Shown: one piece after another, positions 12,101 to 27,100 of the stretch
Numbering within the stretch: position 1 is the first letter of the stretch
Layout of the letters: the number at the start of each line of letters is the position of its first letter
DNA from: Liolophura sinensis
Lineage: Eukaryota; Mollusca; Polyplacophora; Chitonida; Chitonidae
NCBI RefSeq assembly: GCF_032854445.1
Contig: NC_088300.1
Location: 14,451,570 to 14,515,569 of the forward strand
DNA: 64,000 nt
Direction: 5' to 3'
Program-made: the position numbers and the translations under genes
Notes under the pieces: model-generated
Told to the model about the DNA's origin: nothing
What the model saw: the letters and a program-made list of their open reading frames with translations, nothing else
Databases searched by the model: none

Positions 12101-15100
12101 AGTACAGTGTAGTTTCCAGACTCCAAGGTGAACAGCCCCATAAAGTTTTGACCTTTAACTTAATATAGATAAATGGGCACATAAACACAAGGATAAGGGT
12201 TATAGACCCCATATTTTATCATTAGCATTGAATCATATGACAATGAGAGCCAAGTGTTCACTGTATGTGGCTTAGGTCATATGGGCTCTATGGCCAACTT
12301 ATGCCAGTGTTGAGAACCGACATAAATTTGGTATTGGTATCATCTTAGAGATGGCAGATTGTGTGAGGCCAATCTTGTTAGATTTTTGATTGACTATAGC
12401 TAACTTGAAAAAAATAAGTGTTTTGTGACAATTTTTTTCTGATTTTAAAAATAAATTTTATATTTTTCTTGGCAGTTGTACAAAATAAGCCTTACTAGTG
12501 TACTTTCAATTACATGTTAGTGACCCAACCGAATGTTTCAGAGTTTTATGTTTTTTCCATGTAACGGCTACATTTGTGTAGGATTGGCCTAATTGTCGTG
12601 GTTCCTACATGTGTATCCTAATGATCTGTATCTGACAAGTATGACAGTAACAACAACCCCCTGATCACTGAACCCGCCACTGTTCTTAACCTCTCATCAC
12701 TTTGTCCTATGTGACAGCGCCTTTCTCTTGACCTGATGAGATATTAATGATTGCCGCAATTTTAGTGTCGGCCGAGATCTCAAGCTGTCACATATGATGT
12801 CTGTGCCAGTAACGATGTCTCTTTGATATGGCATAAGTACCTGAGGAGTACTCTGTCATTTAAGTGCTTTCTGATTGCATAGTAAACTTTTTGACAGGAA
12901 ATTGGGCTTCCTCCTAACATACATAAAGGGTCAAAATGTTTGGTCGTTCTTTTGTTTCTAAGAGCTCAAAATAGAAATGAAGAGCCCAGAATGACTTAGT
13001 GTCGTGAAAATATTCATATTTTGTAAGACATAAATGATTGTTTGATATATTTTATCCACCCTGCTGTTCCACTATGTGTATAAATGGAATCTAACACTTA
13101 CCAAACCTTCAAGTCATATTGGATGACCTCAGTTTTTGTTCATGTCAAATCTTTAGATGTGTGTATTGTATGTGGTGTATTTATTTATCAGATTGATGTG
13201 CTCTCACCAAAGCGGTCACTGTGAGTTCAAGTCCAGCTCATGTTGGCTTCCTCTCTATTCGTGGGAAGGCCTGTCAGTAACCTGCATGTGGTGATGGAAT
13301 CCCCCGGGTTCTGCCTGATTTCCTCCCACCATAATGCTGGCTGCCATCATAGAAGTGAAATATTCTCTGGCGTTAAACACCAATCAAATAAATAAATAAA
13401 TAAATAATTTAACACTGTGCTCAGGAGTTGTTCGCGGGTTAAACCATCGACCTTCATCAGGTGCCTGATGAAAAAGTGGTGTAGCATGAGGAGTCTTACA
13501 TGTACACTTAGCCATAGTTCAGAGAATTAAATTAATCAGTCTGACATATTCTTATTATCCAGTCAGTCAGTCAGTTTTACATTTACATAAATACATTAGT
13601 CATTGTGAAGTATGTGCAAGGCTTAGGGCCTTTTTAGAAAACCATTTGTTCATACTGTGCATATGGCTACATGTAATGTAGAATAACAGAGATGAGAATA
13701 TTAGTGGTTGTTGAAGGATTGCAATATTCAGCATTCTTGGCAGTTTTCATCATTTTACAACTTCACTTTGATTGCTTGTGAATTCAGCTTGATTTCCTCT
13801 GAGACAGGCAACAGCAACCAATTTCTTCAGGGAAATCCTACATTCAGGAACATAGGCTTTAATATACACCTTATTAATAGCAAAGTATGAATGTAGAATT
13901 CCTATATACACATGTACAGAACACTTTACAAAGAATTACCCTTACATGGACACATCAGGCATTAAGACTCCTGATGCAGTTCTTCTTTTCTAAAATCCGT
14001 AATTGTCAGGTTTATATGAATGCATTATAGTAATGAGCACATTTTAAATTAACCTGTGCATACATGTATGCAGGAATGTGCTTCTGTGTATTTAATGCAA
14101 ACAGATTGAAAAACAGTGACATTAATATTTTGTAAGTATTTAACATGTTATTTGTGTAATAAATTGGCAGTAATATCATCTGGATATTTTTTGTAGTGTA
14201 CAGGTGAAATTTGCATCAAGTGTACACCTTACATTCTTAGTTTACATGGTAAATACATGTACAGCTGTACAGGTGCTCATCTCTATTCAGACATTGCAAT
14301 GTGTTAGCCTAAGTCTGCATGCATGAAGTATTCTTAGTTATTTACCACTTCAATTGAAATAACTTCATGGTTAAGTTAAGCACCATTTGAAAGAAATGTA
14401 AGGACTACATATAAGGATTGAATGATGAAGCACCTCTACATGTACATATATGTGTATTTATGGTGCAACCCTAGCATGTACAGTGGTGTGGATATATTTT
14501 CATTATTATAAAAGAAGTTTATTTATTTATTTGATTGATGTTTTACGCCGTACTCAAGAATATTTCACTTATACAACGGCGGCCAGCATTATGGTGGGTG
14601 GAAACCGGGCAGAGCCCACGGGAAACCCACGACCATCTGCAGGTTGCTTGCAGACCTTCCCACGTACGGCCGGAGAGGAAGCCAGTATGAGCTGGATTTG
14701 AACTCACAGCGACCGCATTGGTGAGAGGTTCCTGGGTCATTACGCTGCGCTAGCGCGCTAACCGACTGAGCCACGGAGGCCCCTATAAAAGAAGAGTGAA
14801 GATTGAAGATATACACATATCAATAAGATACATGCAGCAAGTTGTTCACGTTCATGAACATGTTTGATATCAATTATTGGTATTGCTAATTTATAGTTAA
14901 ACTTGTACATGAATATGTGCATTTGTTGTGAATGCTAGTTGTTTTGTTTAATAATAATTCTGTGGCAGTCCACAATTAGGCATATGTCCATGTAAATCTA
15001 GAAATTATATACATGTACAGAATGAGGCAACCTGTTTGTGTTCTGTACACCGATAAATGAAAACAGATTACTGTGATTCTTCAGCCTTTCCACATGTTGG

Positions 15101-18100
15101 CAATGTCTTTATTCAAGCATATTTTGAAGGAATTATTCTGTGTTGACTGATATATTTATAGTTTTTGTGAAGCCCTGAAACTGGCCAATCCAACCAATGC
15201 AGTTTTTATTTCCAAGATAAAATGAAGAATGTGCATAAATTGCCTTGAAAGTTGCTCTTTCATATGTGAAATGGTTGAGTCTGAAATCTGGCCAACCCAA
15301 CAAATGTAATTTTTTCTCCAAAATCATTTTAAAAATGTGCATAAATTGCACAAAAAGTTTAGGGTATGTGTATGTCCATGACTCTTTATGGATGGTGCAT
15401 GTTAGAATGTGGAAGTATATGACATTGTGGTTTATTAGGTCATGCTGTAAACCTTAAGCCATTTGTCCCCTTTGACAGTCATGTTCCTGTAACACCTTCC
15501 TGAGTGGTACTTATTACTGTATTTCTTTTTTTTTTACACACCTTGTATGTAAAAATGCACTTTCACATTTTGAGAAGCATATAAAACCATAAAATCATTC
15601 TTTTGATGGCAGTTTGGTTTATAACAAATTAGTCAAACATGACCAAAAATTCATACAATTCGACCTGTAAATTGGATAAATCAATGAGAGTGAATCAAAA
15701 TGTGTCAGTTAAAATGCTGAACTTCAGAGATACAGTAGTTACCGTATATGCATGTACATACAGTTATATGTACATCAATTTTATGCAAGCATCTTCTGAT
15801 ATTTTTTCTTATCATATATGTATATGTACTTCTCTACTTGATCTTTTTATTTGACAACAGCTGAATTGTTCTCATTTGCTCTTTTTCTATTGTGATGGAA
15901 AAACTAGAGATGACCCAGTAATCAACATCCAGTTCATATGTATATCAAGAATGGTTATTCATGTATTGTTAACATAATAACAGTAGGTTTATGCATTAAA
16001 ACTTTCTGCATGCAATTTTCATCCAGTAGTATATGATTAAGGTCTACCACCAAAATGTATGGAATAAATTCAAATTAATTTTTAGACATACATGTATAAC
16101 TTAATGAATTTATTTTCGTGGTATTTCTTAATGTTTATGTATAAGCAGACATATGATCAGGGCCTAATCCGATGTTATTTAGAGACTCAAACCTGGATGC
16201 TATCCTTCACGATATTGACTAAAAAGTTGCATTTTTTTTTGTATAAAAAATAGTGAACAGAATTAACCTTTTAAAGTGTCCTTTTGGGATTGGAAAAGAG
16301 TACCTGCCTTGTGGTATTGAATGTGTTTATGCTGTGTATGCATGATAATTTGAGTGGTCTTCAGTTATATCTTAATGTTATAAATATACAACATGCCAAA
16401 TTTATCCATGAGGAGTATGGGCTTTCTTGAAAATGCAACATGTATATTAGCTTCAAAAGCTTAAGGGATTTGATGTACATGTGTATATGCCCCTATTACA
16501 TATGCATAGGTATAATATCCTCACCACCAGAAGGCTCATCAAGAATATATATATATAGTACTGCCCACAACACATGTACTCACATGTGGGATATACAGAC
16601 AGAGAGAGAGAATGGATTAAACCGGAAGTATCTAGAAATGTGTATTTTAAGTTGGCCATTTGTAATTTAGTTAGGCAGTTACTGTCATTATCAGTGTTAG
16701 TAATGTCATACGAAGATGTTGCCTTTGTACATACATGTTTGTTCAGCGACATGTTGAACAGTGAAAGGTATCAGACGTGCAAGTGCACACTGACCATGTG
16801 CATGGACCATCATAGTCGTCCAAGTTGCTCTTTGGTATACATTAGAGCTATACATTGTATGTTGAAAAATCTGAATTTGAAAATTGCGTGAAAGTCTTTA
16901 CAAAAAAAAAAACATTTGAAGAAACATAAAGACTATACATGTATATGTAAGGGTTGAGTGACGGAATGTACATCAGTGTGGATATATTTTTAATATTACA
17001 AAAGAAGAGTGAAGATTCATGATTATCTATCAATAATATACATGTAGCAAGCTGTTCTGAATATGTGTGACATCAGTTATTGGCATTACAAATTTACAGT
17101 CAAACTTGTACATCAACATGTGCATTTTGTTTTGAATGTACATTTTTATCAAAAATCTGATTTTGATGAGAGTTGTATGAAGGTCTAAAAAAATTTTATT
17201 CTTCAAAATTCCAGCCTGCAGTACCATTCTTGTATCAGTGTAATAGAGAGTGGCTGAGTATCTGTCAACCTTGGAATATTTAGTAGAATTCTGGTAGTAG
17301 TAATGTATTTGTTGAGGTGGACAAGTATAACTGTGTGAGGTAACTGCATGATTAACATATAAAACGGCTGACCCCGTTCTATTATTAGAGAGAAAAATAG
17401 ATGAGGATTTTTAACATTTGTTCTGTTCATCTTTGTCTCTCATCTGTTGTTTGCATCTCTGTGTTCCCTGTAGCCAAATGTAGGTCACTCTCTTGACACT
17501 GTCACATATATACTTATGTATATATACACACAGAACATTGGCATATGCGGACAGAAATGGATTTGCATGTTCACTGCCTTTCTGCTGATGTACACCACTG
17601 AACATGCATGTATCTACCTGTATATTCTATAAATAAACTCAAGTGTGGCAGGCATCATGTACAGTTCTTTCAGTCATCTGGGCTTCTAATTTTATTCACG
17701 TTGCATTTACTTAGAAGAAACTTCTTCAATATAGATTCTTGAATCAGGTCAGCTATTGTGATAGCTATGTGCATTGTTCCTAAATTGACCATGGAACTGA
17801 TGATACATTTTTATAGATGTATATCTGACGAAAGGATCAGGTACCTTATACACACAATGGAGATTCGAGGACAGGCCTCTGATTTGAACAGGGCATCTAT
17901 ATAATGGCTGCTATAAAAAAAGGGCAGCTTTGAAACACTTGTATTTTAAGCCAGGCACATTGATATCTTTCAAGATCACTTACATATATACATTTACATT
18001 TGTGTAAGGTAATTAAATACATGTGTAATCAAATGAGGTACATGTCTAAGCGTATGGTCAGTTGACCTCGTATGTAGTTCTTCCTTTATTAAACATACAA

Positions 18101-21100
18101 GCTTGCTGTCAGATTCAAAGATTTCACCCCCGGGCTCTGTGCGATTTCCTCTCACTGTAATGCTGGCTGCTGTCATGTAAGTGAAATATTCTTCAGCATT
18201 GCGTAATACACCAATCAAATAAGTAAATAAATCAAATATTTCATATCTACTGTAACTTTTATCCTCTTGTATAGTGCACTGTACATACACATGTACATAT
18301 GTGTGAGGATTGTGTATGCGTATGATGGTACAGGACACGTACCTGAGAAAATAGATGCAGTGGCAATAGGAAACAAAACATACCCATATAGATGAAACTT
18401 TTATTTATCATACATACTCACTGTACCTTTATGGAATGAAAATGAAATGGGAGTTGGCTGGTGCAAAGGGTTAGTTACATACATTTTTTTCTTTCATTGC
18501 CAGTTCCTGCAGTAATTTTCTTGGTATATGTAATTATATGTACATGTAAATTATGCACTGTTTGTTTAAGGACTTATCTAAGTGTAGAGCAAGTAGACTT
18601 TTTAGTTAACAACAGTTCCATAGGCCTATGATAATATCATCAAACCAGTAGACAAAAAACAACAGCTGGCTGCAAGGGGTGGCCAACTGAGGTCTGGCTG
18701 ACCCTGACTACACACCTGTGTTTACCTGGCATACCTGTGGCAATTAGTCTATCATTTGTTCTCATTGTTTTAATGTCAGAGGGTATCTTAAGCTGAGCAC
18801 ATCGCTTTGTCGCCACCTGTAAATATCATGTTGTTTTTTTATTTCCTGCTGCAGTATGTTCGCCATCTGTTTTACTGTACATCTGGCCCCAAGGCTGTTT
18901 GCGTCATATTAGGTAGTTGTATTGTACATGTATACTGTATATTTTGTGTACATCTATTCAATGTTATGCTGTCCACTGTACATCTACATATTACATCAAC
19001 ATCCATTTGGAGGCCTAGAATTGCACAACCTTGTTGTATTCTATTATGTTGATGGTTTGAATGTATATATGAATGTATTTGAATATATGAGGTTTTGTGT
19101 TGTACTTAGCAGTTTTTCAGTCATGTGGTAACAAGGAGTCATTAGACATATATGTATACATGTACATCTTCTGGGTGTTCTTGTGGCGATACAAGTCCAT
19201 GCCGCACAGTGCTGCCGCCATTGAAATATCATGCTGAAGACACAAGGTATGACACCCACACCAGGCCAATGAGCCGTGTTTCTTTCTTTAACCTCTCAGT
19301 GTCAGTGTTCATGATCCAACCCAGGTTTAGTCACAGGTCTCCCAACTTCGAGGCGAATCCTCTAAACAAGTAGGCCATCAAGGCGGTCCAACAAATCTGT
19401 GTTGGGCACATGGCACAGTGAAAGTGGGCACATATTGCCAGCTCATATAAAAAGACTGTATAAATGTCCAGTGTGAATTCATAATACATACAGGTGTATG
19501 ATTGGCTATGATTCATTTTTCATAAAGAGCCAAAAATGAAATCAGATTAAGAAAATTGTGAGAATTTCAACACATGCAGCCTATTTTAGTGGAATGGATC
19601 AAAAGTAATGACCCTTGGACGCAACATTTGATAATCCATAACACCCTCATCAAACACCAATCAATTAAGTAAAATCAAATAACACCCTCATCTGTAAATA
19701 ATTACCTTTTAAATGTTTGTCATGTGTGTACAATAATATAGGTAAGTGTACATGTATGTTTTTCTTTTAACATGCATTTGGTACATGTATAAAAGCTCAA
19801 AGTGTACATTTGTGTTTTTTACTCTATGTGTACACTTTGTGCTATTGGAGGAAGCTGTGTCACTCTAACAAGGGTAATACTCCAGTGTATTCATGATAGC
19901 CCTTGTTTACCTTAAAATTCCTTCCATGGAGGATTTGAAGGATTAAAGCTGTACAATTCTCCTCTTATTACAGCTGTAGAGGGAGTGTCATTGGCACTGG
20001 CAGGATTATATCAAACTCTCTGATCCTACCGTTTTTTTTTTTTCATTACCTTAACCTGTTTAACTCAGGAATCTAAGTTAAAGCATGTTTATCTTAAGGG
20101 GTGAATATCTCCACTGGAACATGAACTATGGTGTGTACACACAAGGCAGATAAAACTTCCTGATCTTGAAACAGTCCTTGTATGAAAGCAAATACCTATA
20201 CCTGTAATTCATTGTCAACACAGAAATGCTGTGACCTCACTTCATGCTTAGAAATGTTTCTAGATGTGTTTCATCATGCATGCAGAAAGCTCCAAAAAGA
20301 TTTACATTTAGATGTCTTTCACTGTGCGTGCTGAAAGCTCCAAACAGATTTTGCAATTCTGTTTCTTGGATGCTCATTGAATCTACTCTTTTGTTTCAGT
20401 TTCACATTAGTCTGATACAAGTTATCAAGTAAAACACTTAGCAGTGATGAATTTCTTGTAGTTTGCTCTACAGGTACACTGTAACGTGTGAATGGCATGG
20501 TTCAGTACTTTGCCGTTATTACATGTATATACATACAGGACATTCTCACACATCACCATGTAACTGTTACCTAGCACTGTAAAATTACTGGGCAGTACTG
20601 AACAGTTACAGTGCAGTACCATAAGATAATGATCTATTTGACACGGTTAAATGTCAGAGACAGTTCTGTTGTGACTAAATAGTTGTGTACATGCATTAGC
20701 ATACAATATTAGCTTTAAAATTAGGTGCATTATTGAGGACATTGTTGAGAGGTGACTAGTTCTATAATGGTTTGACAGTTCCTATGAATACTTAGGAACA
20801 GTCCTTTAGGGAGTTTGCTTGTCTTCATTTTAGCAGTGTGTCATAGTCAGTGGTGTGTGGGTGTTACATGTAGATTAGCATTCCTTTTACTTAATTATGT
20901 TCCTATAAAAAATTTGACCGACTTTTTACTCCTCACACACATGATACAGTCAATAGGTAAATTGTTTTAGATTTAAACTGTACAGTTTGTAACGAAGATA
21001 AGACCTTAGCAGGAATACATACAAGTAGGGACGTGTTAGGAGGGTCCCGTCGACATGTACATTAATATAAATGCATATACTTTACCGGAACACAGAAGCA

Positions 21101-24100
21101 TGAAAAAACATCTTAGTCAAGAATTTATTAATTTCTCCCAGAAAGCTAATACACCGTAAGCATTACTGTCATGATTTCAAGCACGACAACTTACATGTAC
21201 AGTGAAGTACTAAAACTGGACTTTCAGGTAAACAAGTTATTTACATGCACATGTGTCAAACCTTGACTAAAAGAAATAAGTAAGGTGGCTTTTATGTGAC
21301 AAATTGTTCCCTTTTTGTAGAAAAAGTTCATGTATGTTAATTAAGATTTGGTGGTGGGAAACACTCTCTCTCAAATACATTGCCTGACAGATTAATCCTA
21401 ATATTGCAGAGCCACAAAGCAATATCCATGCGTTCGTGAACTGTGATTTTCATCTACCATCCTTGATATCCAGGAAATTGGATTTTTAAAAAAAAAAAAG
21501 CAAATGAATGTATCAGGACAGATTGTAATATGTTGAATTATTTAATTCAGATTTAAGAGGTACATTATTGTATAAAGATTCTCTTTTCCTAACAAAACCA
21601 TGCTTCTTTATGCACTGTATAAAGTTCGCACAGTGTATATTTTGTCCTTGATTAACTATAAAATTTTCATGTATATCTTGTATCCAGTGCTAACTGGATT
21701 TTCTTTCCAATACATCCATGAATGGTGATACACACACAGCTGCACATCTTTCATGTGCATAGCAACCAAATAGAGACACTGGTAAATGTGGAACTGTTCA
21801 TAATCTGAGTAATGTGCACATGGGCATGACATATTGATGTATCGAAATATCAGTCTCCTACATCCACTGATCTGAGTATTGATGTATCGAAATATCAATC
21901 TCCTACATCCACAGATCTGAGTATTGATGTATCGAAATATCAGTCTCCTACATCCACTGATCTGAGTATTGATGTATTGAAATATCAATCTCCTACATCC
22001 ACTGATCTGAGTATTGATGTATCGAAATATCAATCTCCTACATCCACAGATCTGAGTATTGATGTATCGAAATATCAATCTCCTACATCCACAGATCTGA
22101 GTATTGATGTATCGAAATATCAATCTCCTACATCCACAGATCTGAGTATTGATGTATCGAAATATCAATCTCCTACATCCACTGATCTGAGTATTGATGT
22201 ATCGAAATATCAGTCTCCTACATCCAAAGATCTGAGTCTTCACCTGTAACTGGCCATGAATAGCACCAATGACATTCAGATATGCTTCTGTAGGAACTTC
22301 TTCGTCACTTTTATACTGGTAGGCTTCAGGGCCCAGTTCAGAAACCTGCGATAATTGCACATATATGACATTGGTATGGTAATAGTGACGTACAAAATAT
22401 CATATGACAACTGTACAATAAAAAAATGCTGTAACCCGCTGTGTGAAACTGCATGGGCCATGGACAGAATTAATTAAACCATCCAAATCCGTGAAAAAGA
22501 AAAATCAGAAAAATCCATTTTAATTTCTAAATGACATGTCTTAATGCATTGTAGGTGAATGTGTACATGTGTATGTTTGAACAGTGATGCAATATTGAAA
22601 TATAAAGCCACATGTACAGAAGCATGTGCACTATACCTGTACACAGGCAGGCAGACTTCCCCTTTTAAAGACAGGCGTACAACCCAAGAGCTTTTAAACT
22701 ACATGTAAGATTGAGTGAGTGCTTGGGGTTTAACGCGAACATAACAATTTTTCAGTCATATGACGACGAAGGAATTTTTAGAGTGCATTTAATGTGCCTC
22801 CTTGTTGCAGGACATATTTCCTCTGCTCTTTTATTTAGTGCAGCTTCACTGAGATGACTTACGGAAGGCAAGTAAGCACCTATCCCAAGTCATTATACAG
22901 ATGCGGGTCAACCAGTCGTTGCACTATCCCCTTCATGCTGAATGCCAACTTCCTCTTTTAAGGTCTTAGGTGTGACTTGACCCAGGATTGATCCTGGATC
23001 TACCACTCCAGAAGCAGATGCTCTACTAACTGTGCTATCGCGGATGGTTGTAAGATTAGAGCCAAGACAGTTAAATTGATGCTATTATAATGTACATGTA
23101 TTGCACGGTAGGAATATTATCAAAATACTTGCATGCATTCTGTACATGCTACCATACAAACATGCTACAAGATTAAATACCCATTGCAGACAGCAGGCTA
23201 GCTCACACACCTGCATGTAGTATACAGGTATGCCTGACGGAACCAATTAGATGTGTATAGGACAAGGGTGGGCTCAGGTGTTATTCCAGCCTAATGATCA
23301 TCTGTGTGGCTGTCATTTGTGAAGGATTGGCATTTCAACAACAGCTTAACTCAGATTTAACTTGTTCCATCTCAGTCATGTTTATCGATTACACCATAAA
23401 ATGGAGTATATTTTGGGAAACAACGCTGTTAGCTGAAATGCTGTAAGGACTACAGGACATCCTTTATACATCCGTTGTGATGTGACATTTCTGATGTAGC
23501 AGTTTTCCTATACACACTGGGTGTAGATATTATTACATACAGCTGTATTTATTTGTGAAAAGGCGGTTGCATCTCAATCAGAAGAGTTCTGAAAAACCAA
23601 AATAATCCATTAAAATTAATTTGCACAAGTGGTTATTAAGGATTTGCATCATGTTGCTGTATTCGTGTTGTGAATGTGGTAATTATAGAACAGAAGGCCA
23701 TAAAAAGGCTTATTATGTCATCTTATATATTCAGAGTGATTTAAGTTGTTATGTTTCATTATTTACATATATATGAAAATTACAGTTCAGTTATTTATGA
23801 TTGCTGTAATATGTGTTCACGTATGGTTTGAACCTTTCTTGTCAGATATACATATATAGTACATGTAGGTCTTACATCATGTCAGTGACATGACGTTTGG
23901 ATGTGTACCCGTATGTCCCCCCCCCCCCCCCTCCACTGGCACCCATGTCTCCATGATCTGAGTATCGGTATCCTTATGTAACTTCCTGTTCATTGATGAT
24001 ACTGGATGCTTTGGTGTAATCAAGTTATGACATTCTTTGGCATATCTGGTGATCATGCAGGCAAGAATAAAAATGGTGAATTTGGGCATATACTTTTTTG

Positions 24101-27100
24101 TCACATATCACATGCCTGAGACTGCCCAATACAACTGAAAGGCCCTAACATGTACCCCTTTTGTTTTTTATCAACTCTGCATTATTCTCCTTATAAGATG
24201 ATGTAAAGGATTGAGTCTCAGCTTTGATGTACCCTACTTCTTCTCATGTTAATGAGAGATAGTAGTAATGTTGAAAGGAAAATATTGCATGTCTTTATCA
24301 GCCTTGTCAAAGAGTGAAGATATGAGTATGTTATTTATTAGATGGTCTAACCATGTGAGAAAAAAGAAACTCAATATTCCTGCTACAATTACATATATTT
24401 TGGCTAAAGCGAGGAGACCAGTTGTCCCAAAAATTAGAAGAAATAGGTGAACTCTTACTGTGTGAGCCCTTGGGGAATCTCAGGTTTCCTCGGTCCACAC
24501 CAGTGTTTACCTACCTCTCACCTCCACTTGTTCTCTAACTGATGAGATTTGTACAGATTAACTGTGGCCTGCCAGTTGAGTGGCCCTTTCATTTAGGCTG
24601 CTTGCATTCAAAGTTTTGTTTCCAGTTACAGTATTTCATTTCATGATCATTATCCCACATTGTAAGAAGTGACATAAAATAACCTTTTCTGTTCATCTGT
24701 CTGTTGTAGAAGCGTAAGAATTGCTATGTATGTATATGTACACGTACACGGTTGTATGTAGGATTCTCAGGTGTGGTATATATATGGTTTTGTACATGAC
24801 ACTGTGGTATTTTCATATCCTGGTTTGGAATTTTAATAGAAATGGTGATAATGTACATGTACCATTTTACATATAAATTTACCCTCTTGTAAAACCTGTA
24901 TCGTTAATTTATATTACCTTAATCCATAAAGAACACTTTTGGAAGGTTTTGTGGTAACAGTTCAGAAAAAATAACAGGTTAAAGTATAGGTGTGAACATT
25001 TTGTACTGTTAGGAAATGCTGGATTTTTCTCTGCTAAACGTGTAAGAAAATCAGAATATTTAGATTTCCGTGCCATTTGAGAATGAAAAATATGAAACAA
25101 GGATATAATATACTGCTGGCCTGATCAGACATCAAACGCCATGGAGATGACAGGCTTTATTTGATTAGATCTCAGCACTTCTTCTCAAACCCTCACACTC
25201 CAAAAGGCAACAACCTTGCAGGAATCTGCTCTAATTAGAATTCCTGCAGATTCCGTGAAATTCTTTGCCTGCAAGCAGTGAAGTAACTGTCAGTGTGACA
25301 GAAGTATTATTACTGTGTCAAGATTCATGAAACACCGGGAGATTGTTCAGCCTTAATACCAGCTTGACCATGCAGGCTGCTTTTGTACTCAACATAAAGA
25401 TTTGGCTCAAGTGGACATGGGTGTTAGCAGATATGAATGCATGTACATGATGTACTGTACACGTACCATTCTGTCCGAGATTGCCATGATGTGTCGAAAT
25501 ATACTGAAATTCAGTCATTCATTCATTCATTCATTCATTCATGCTGTCAGAGAGGTAAAAATAAGGTCAAGGATTTCTTTGATGAATACTAAGAATTTTG
25601 AGAATGCAATAAAAATGTATTTTTTGTATTTTTGTATTCAAAAATGCCTTCTGAGGAGATGTTGGTGAACAGAAAAATAGTTTTTTCTAAATTCTATATT
25701 GAGCAATTTCCTTTGTACCAAGTTGAGAAGGTTGTTATTTGTCTTTAACTATGTGTATTTAACTTTTATTTGAATATGGATGCATTGATAATTTTTTTAA
25801 AAATCTTTGTAAGTAAGGTATGTGATGAAGGTACATGTACATGGCTGTGTACATGTAAACATGTATACATGTTCCAACAATATGGTATATGTATGTTATA
25901 GTAGATCAGCATGTTTTATGCTGGCTGGCTGGCTGGCTATACTTTATGTGAAAGGTATTACTGTATAGGCCCCACCACAAAAAAGCCTTTCACTGTAATG
26001 GTGATCTAGGCTTGAGCATAATAAAGCTATGTGTATTATACATGTACCTGCTGCTTTGTTGTGGTGAAAGGTGTCATATGTAGAACTGTTCATATGTAGG
26101 TCAGTAAATATGGTACATGTAGAAGTGTGAATTAGAATAAGCATCTGTTCAGGGATAGTGAATACAGTATATGGTGATGCAGTTTGATGACAGTGTGACA
26201 ATGTACCAGTTAGACCAAATCTTTGGCTGCTCTTTGAGCATTAGGGAGAGTCACCTGAGGTAATGACTACTGATAAATGTCTGGTGTCATTCAGGCATGA
26301 ATATCACAAATACCTACAGATGTTTTGTCGGCTTATACAGGTGGAGAGCTGTGAAATGCTGCTCGAGTCATAATTTATCCCATGTGATTGCTATATATAT
26401 TGGTACAGCTTCTGCACTAGTCCACCAAGCAGAATCATGCACGCCTGCTGGTTCTAGTTCAGCTTAGATAATGTCAGCAGGTTTGTCAAGTACTCTAAGT
26501 GATGTGGTGGCAACAGTTTTGCTCTTACCATTTTCAGTCTCTTCTGCAGCACCCATAAGCCTGTCTGTCACGGATTACATGTACCGTAATAGTAAAGAAT
26601 TCTTGATAAGGGTTTATTAACAGTGATGAAACAGTTAAAATAAATAAATAATTAAAAAATAAATAAATTGGGGTACAACCCAGTTTAGAGCTGCAATCTC
26701 TGTAGTCCTGTGGTTCATGCAGACATCATACTGGTAACTTTACATTAATACTATATTACATTATTACATTATATTACATTATATTACATTAATGAAACAT
26801 CTTCATAGCTACAATGGCTTCATGCCACATGATAACATTTTACCCAAATGTAAGACACAAAATCTGATCTTTTGAAGACATAAATGGCAACAATACTATA
26901 TTTTAAGGTTTAATTTATGGTTTCTGTGGTCGTTGGTCAAAGTATATGAAAAGAAAAAAATTACCTGCATATATAGTTTACATACAAAACCTCATAGCAG
27001 ACTTTTAGAATGGTTTGCTTGATGTAAAGGGCTTTGAAGGTTGGTGTATTTTATAGCTGTGTTTGTACGTGTACTTGATTGTGCAATACCATGTGGATCA

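Noticed and set aside
14450-14816. Several open frames with GNRAEPTGNPRPS or VVGFPWALPG
   Set aside because: They are translations of the family A SINE, and similar peptides appear at every copy.
21832-22236. CRISPR-like array
   Set aside because: Units are directly joined without unique spacers, and the context is eukaryotic.
21977-22249. Plus-strand 90-codon frame with repeated SKYQSPTSTDLSID
   Set aside because: By-product of a 45-bp unit divisible by three; no start context, splice sites or codon signal.
23877-24104. Minus-strand frame ending in a glycine run
   Set aside because: The glycine run is a C-homopolymer; an acceptor is possible but no donor or homologue is recognisable.
24268-24450. 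60-codon plus frame
   Set aside because: No splice context, no recognisable domain and AT-rich codon use like the intron around it.
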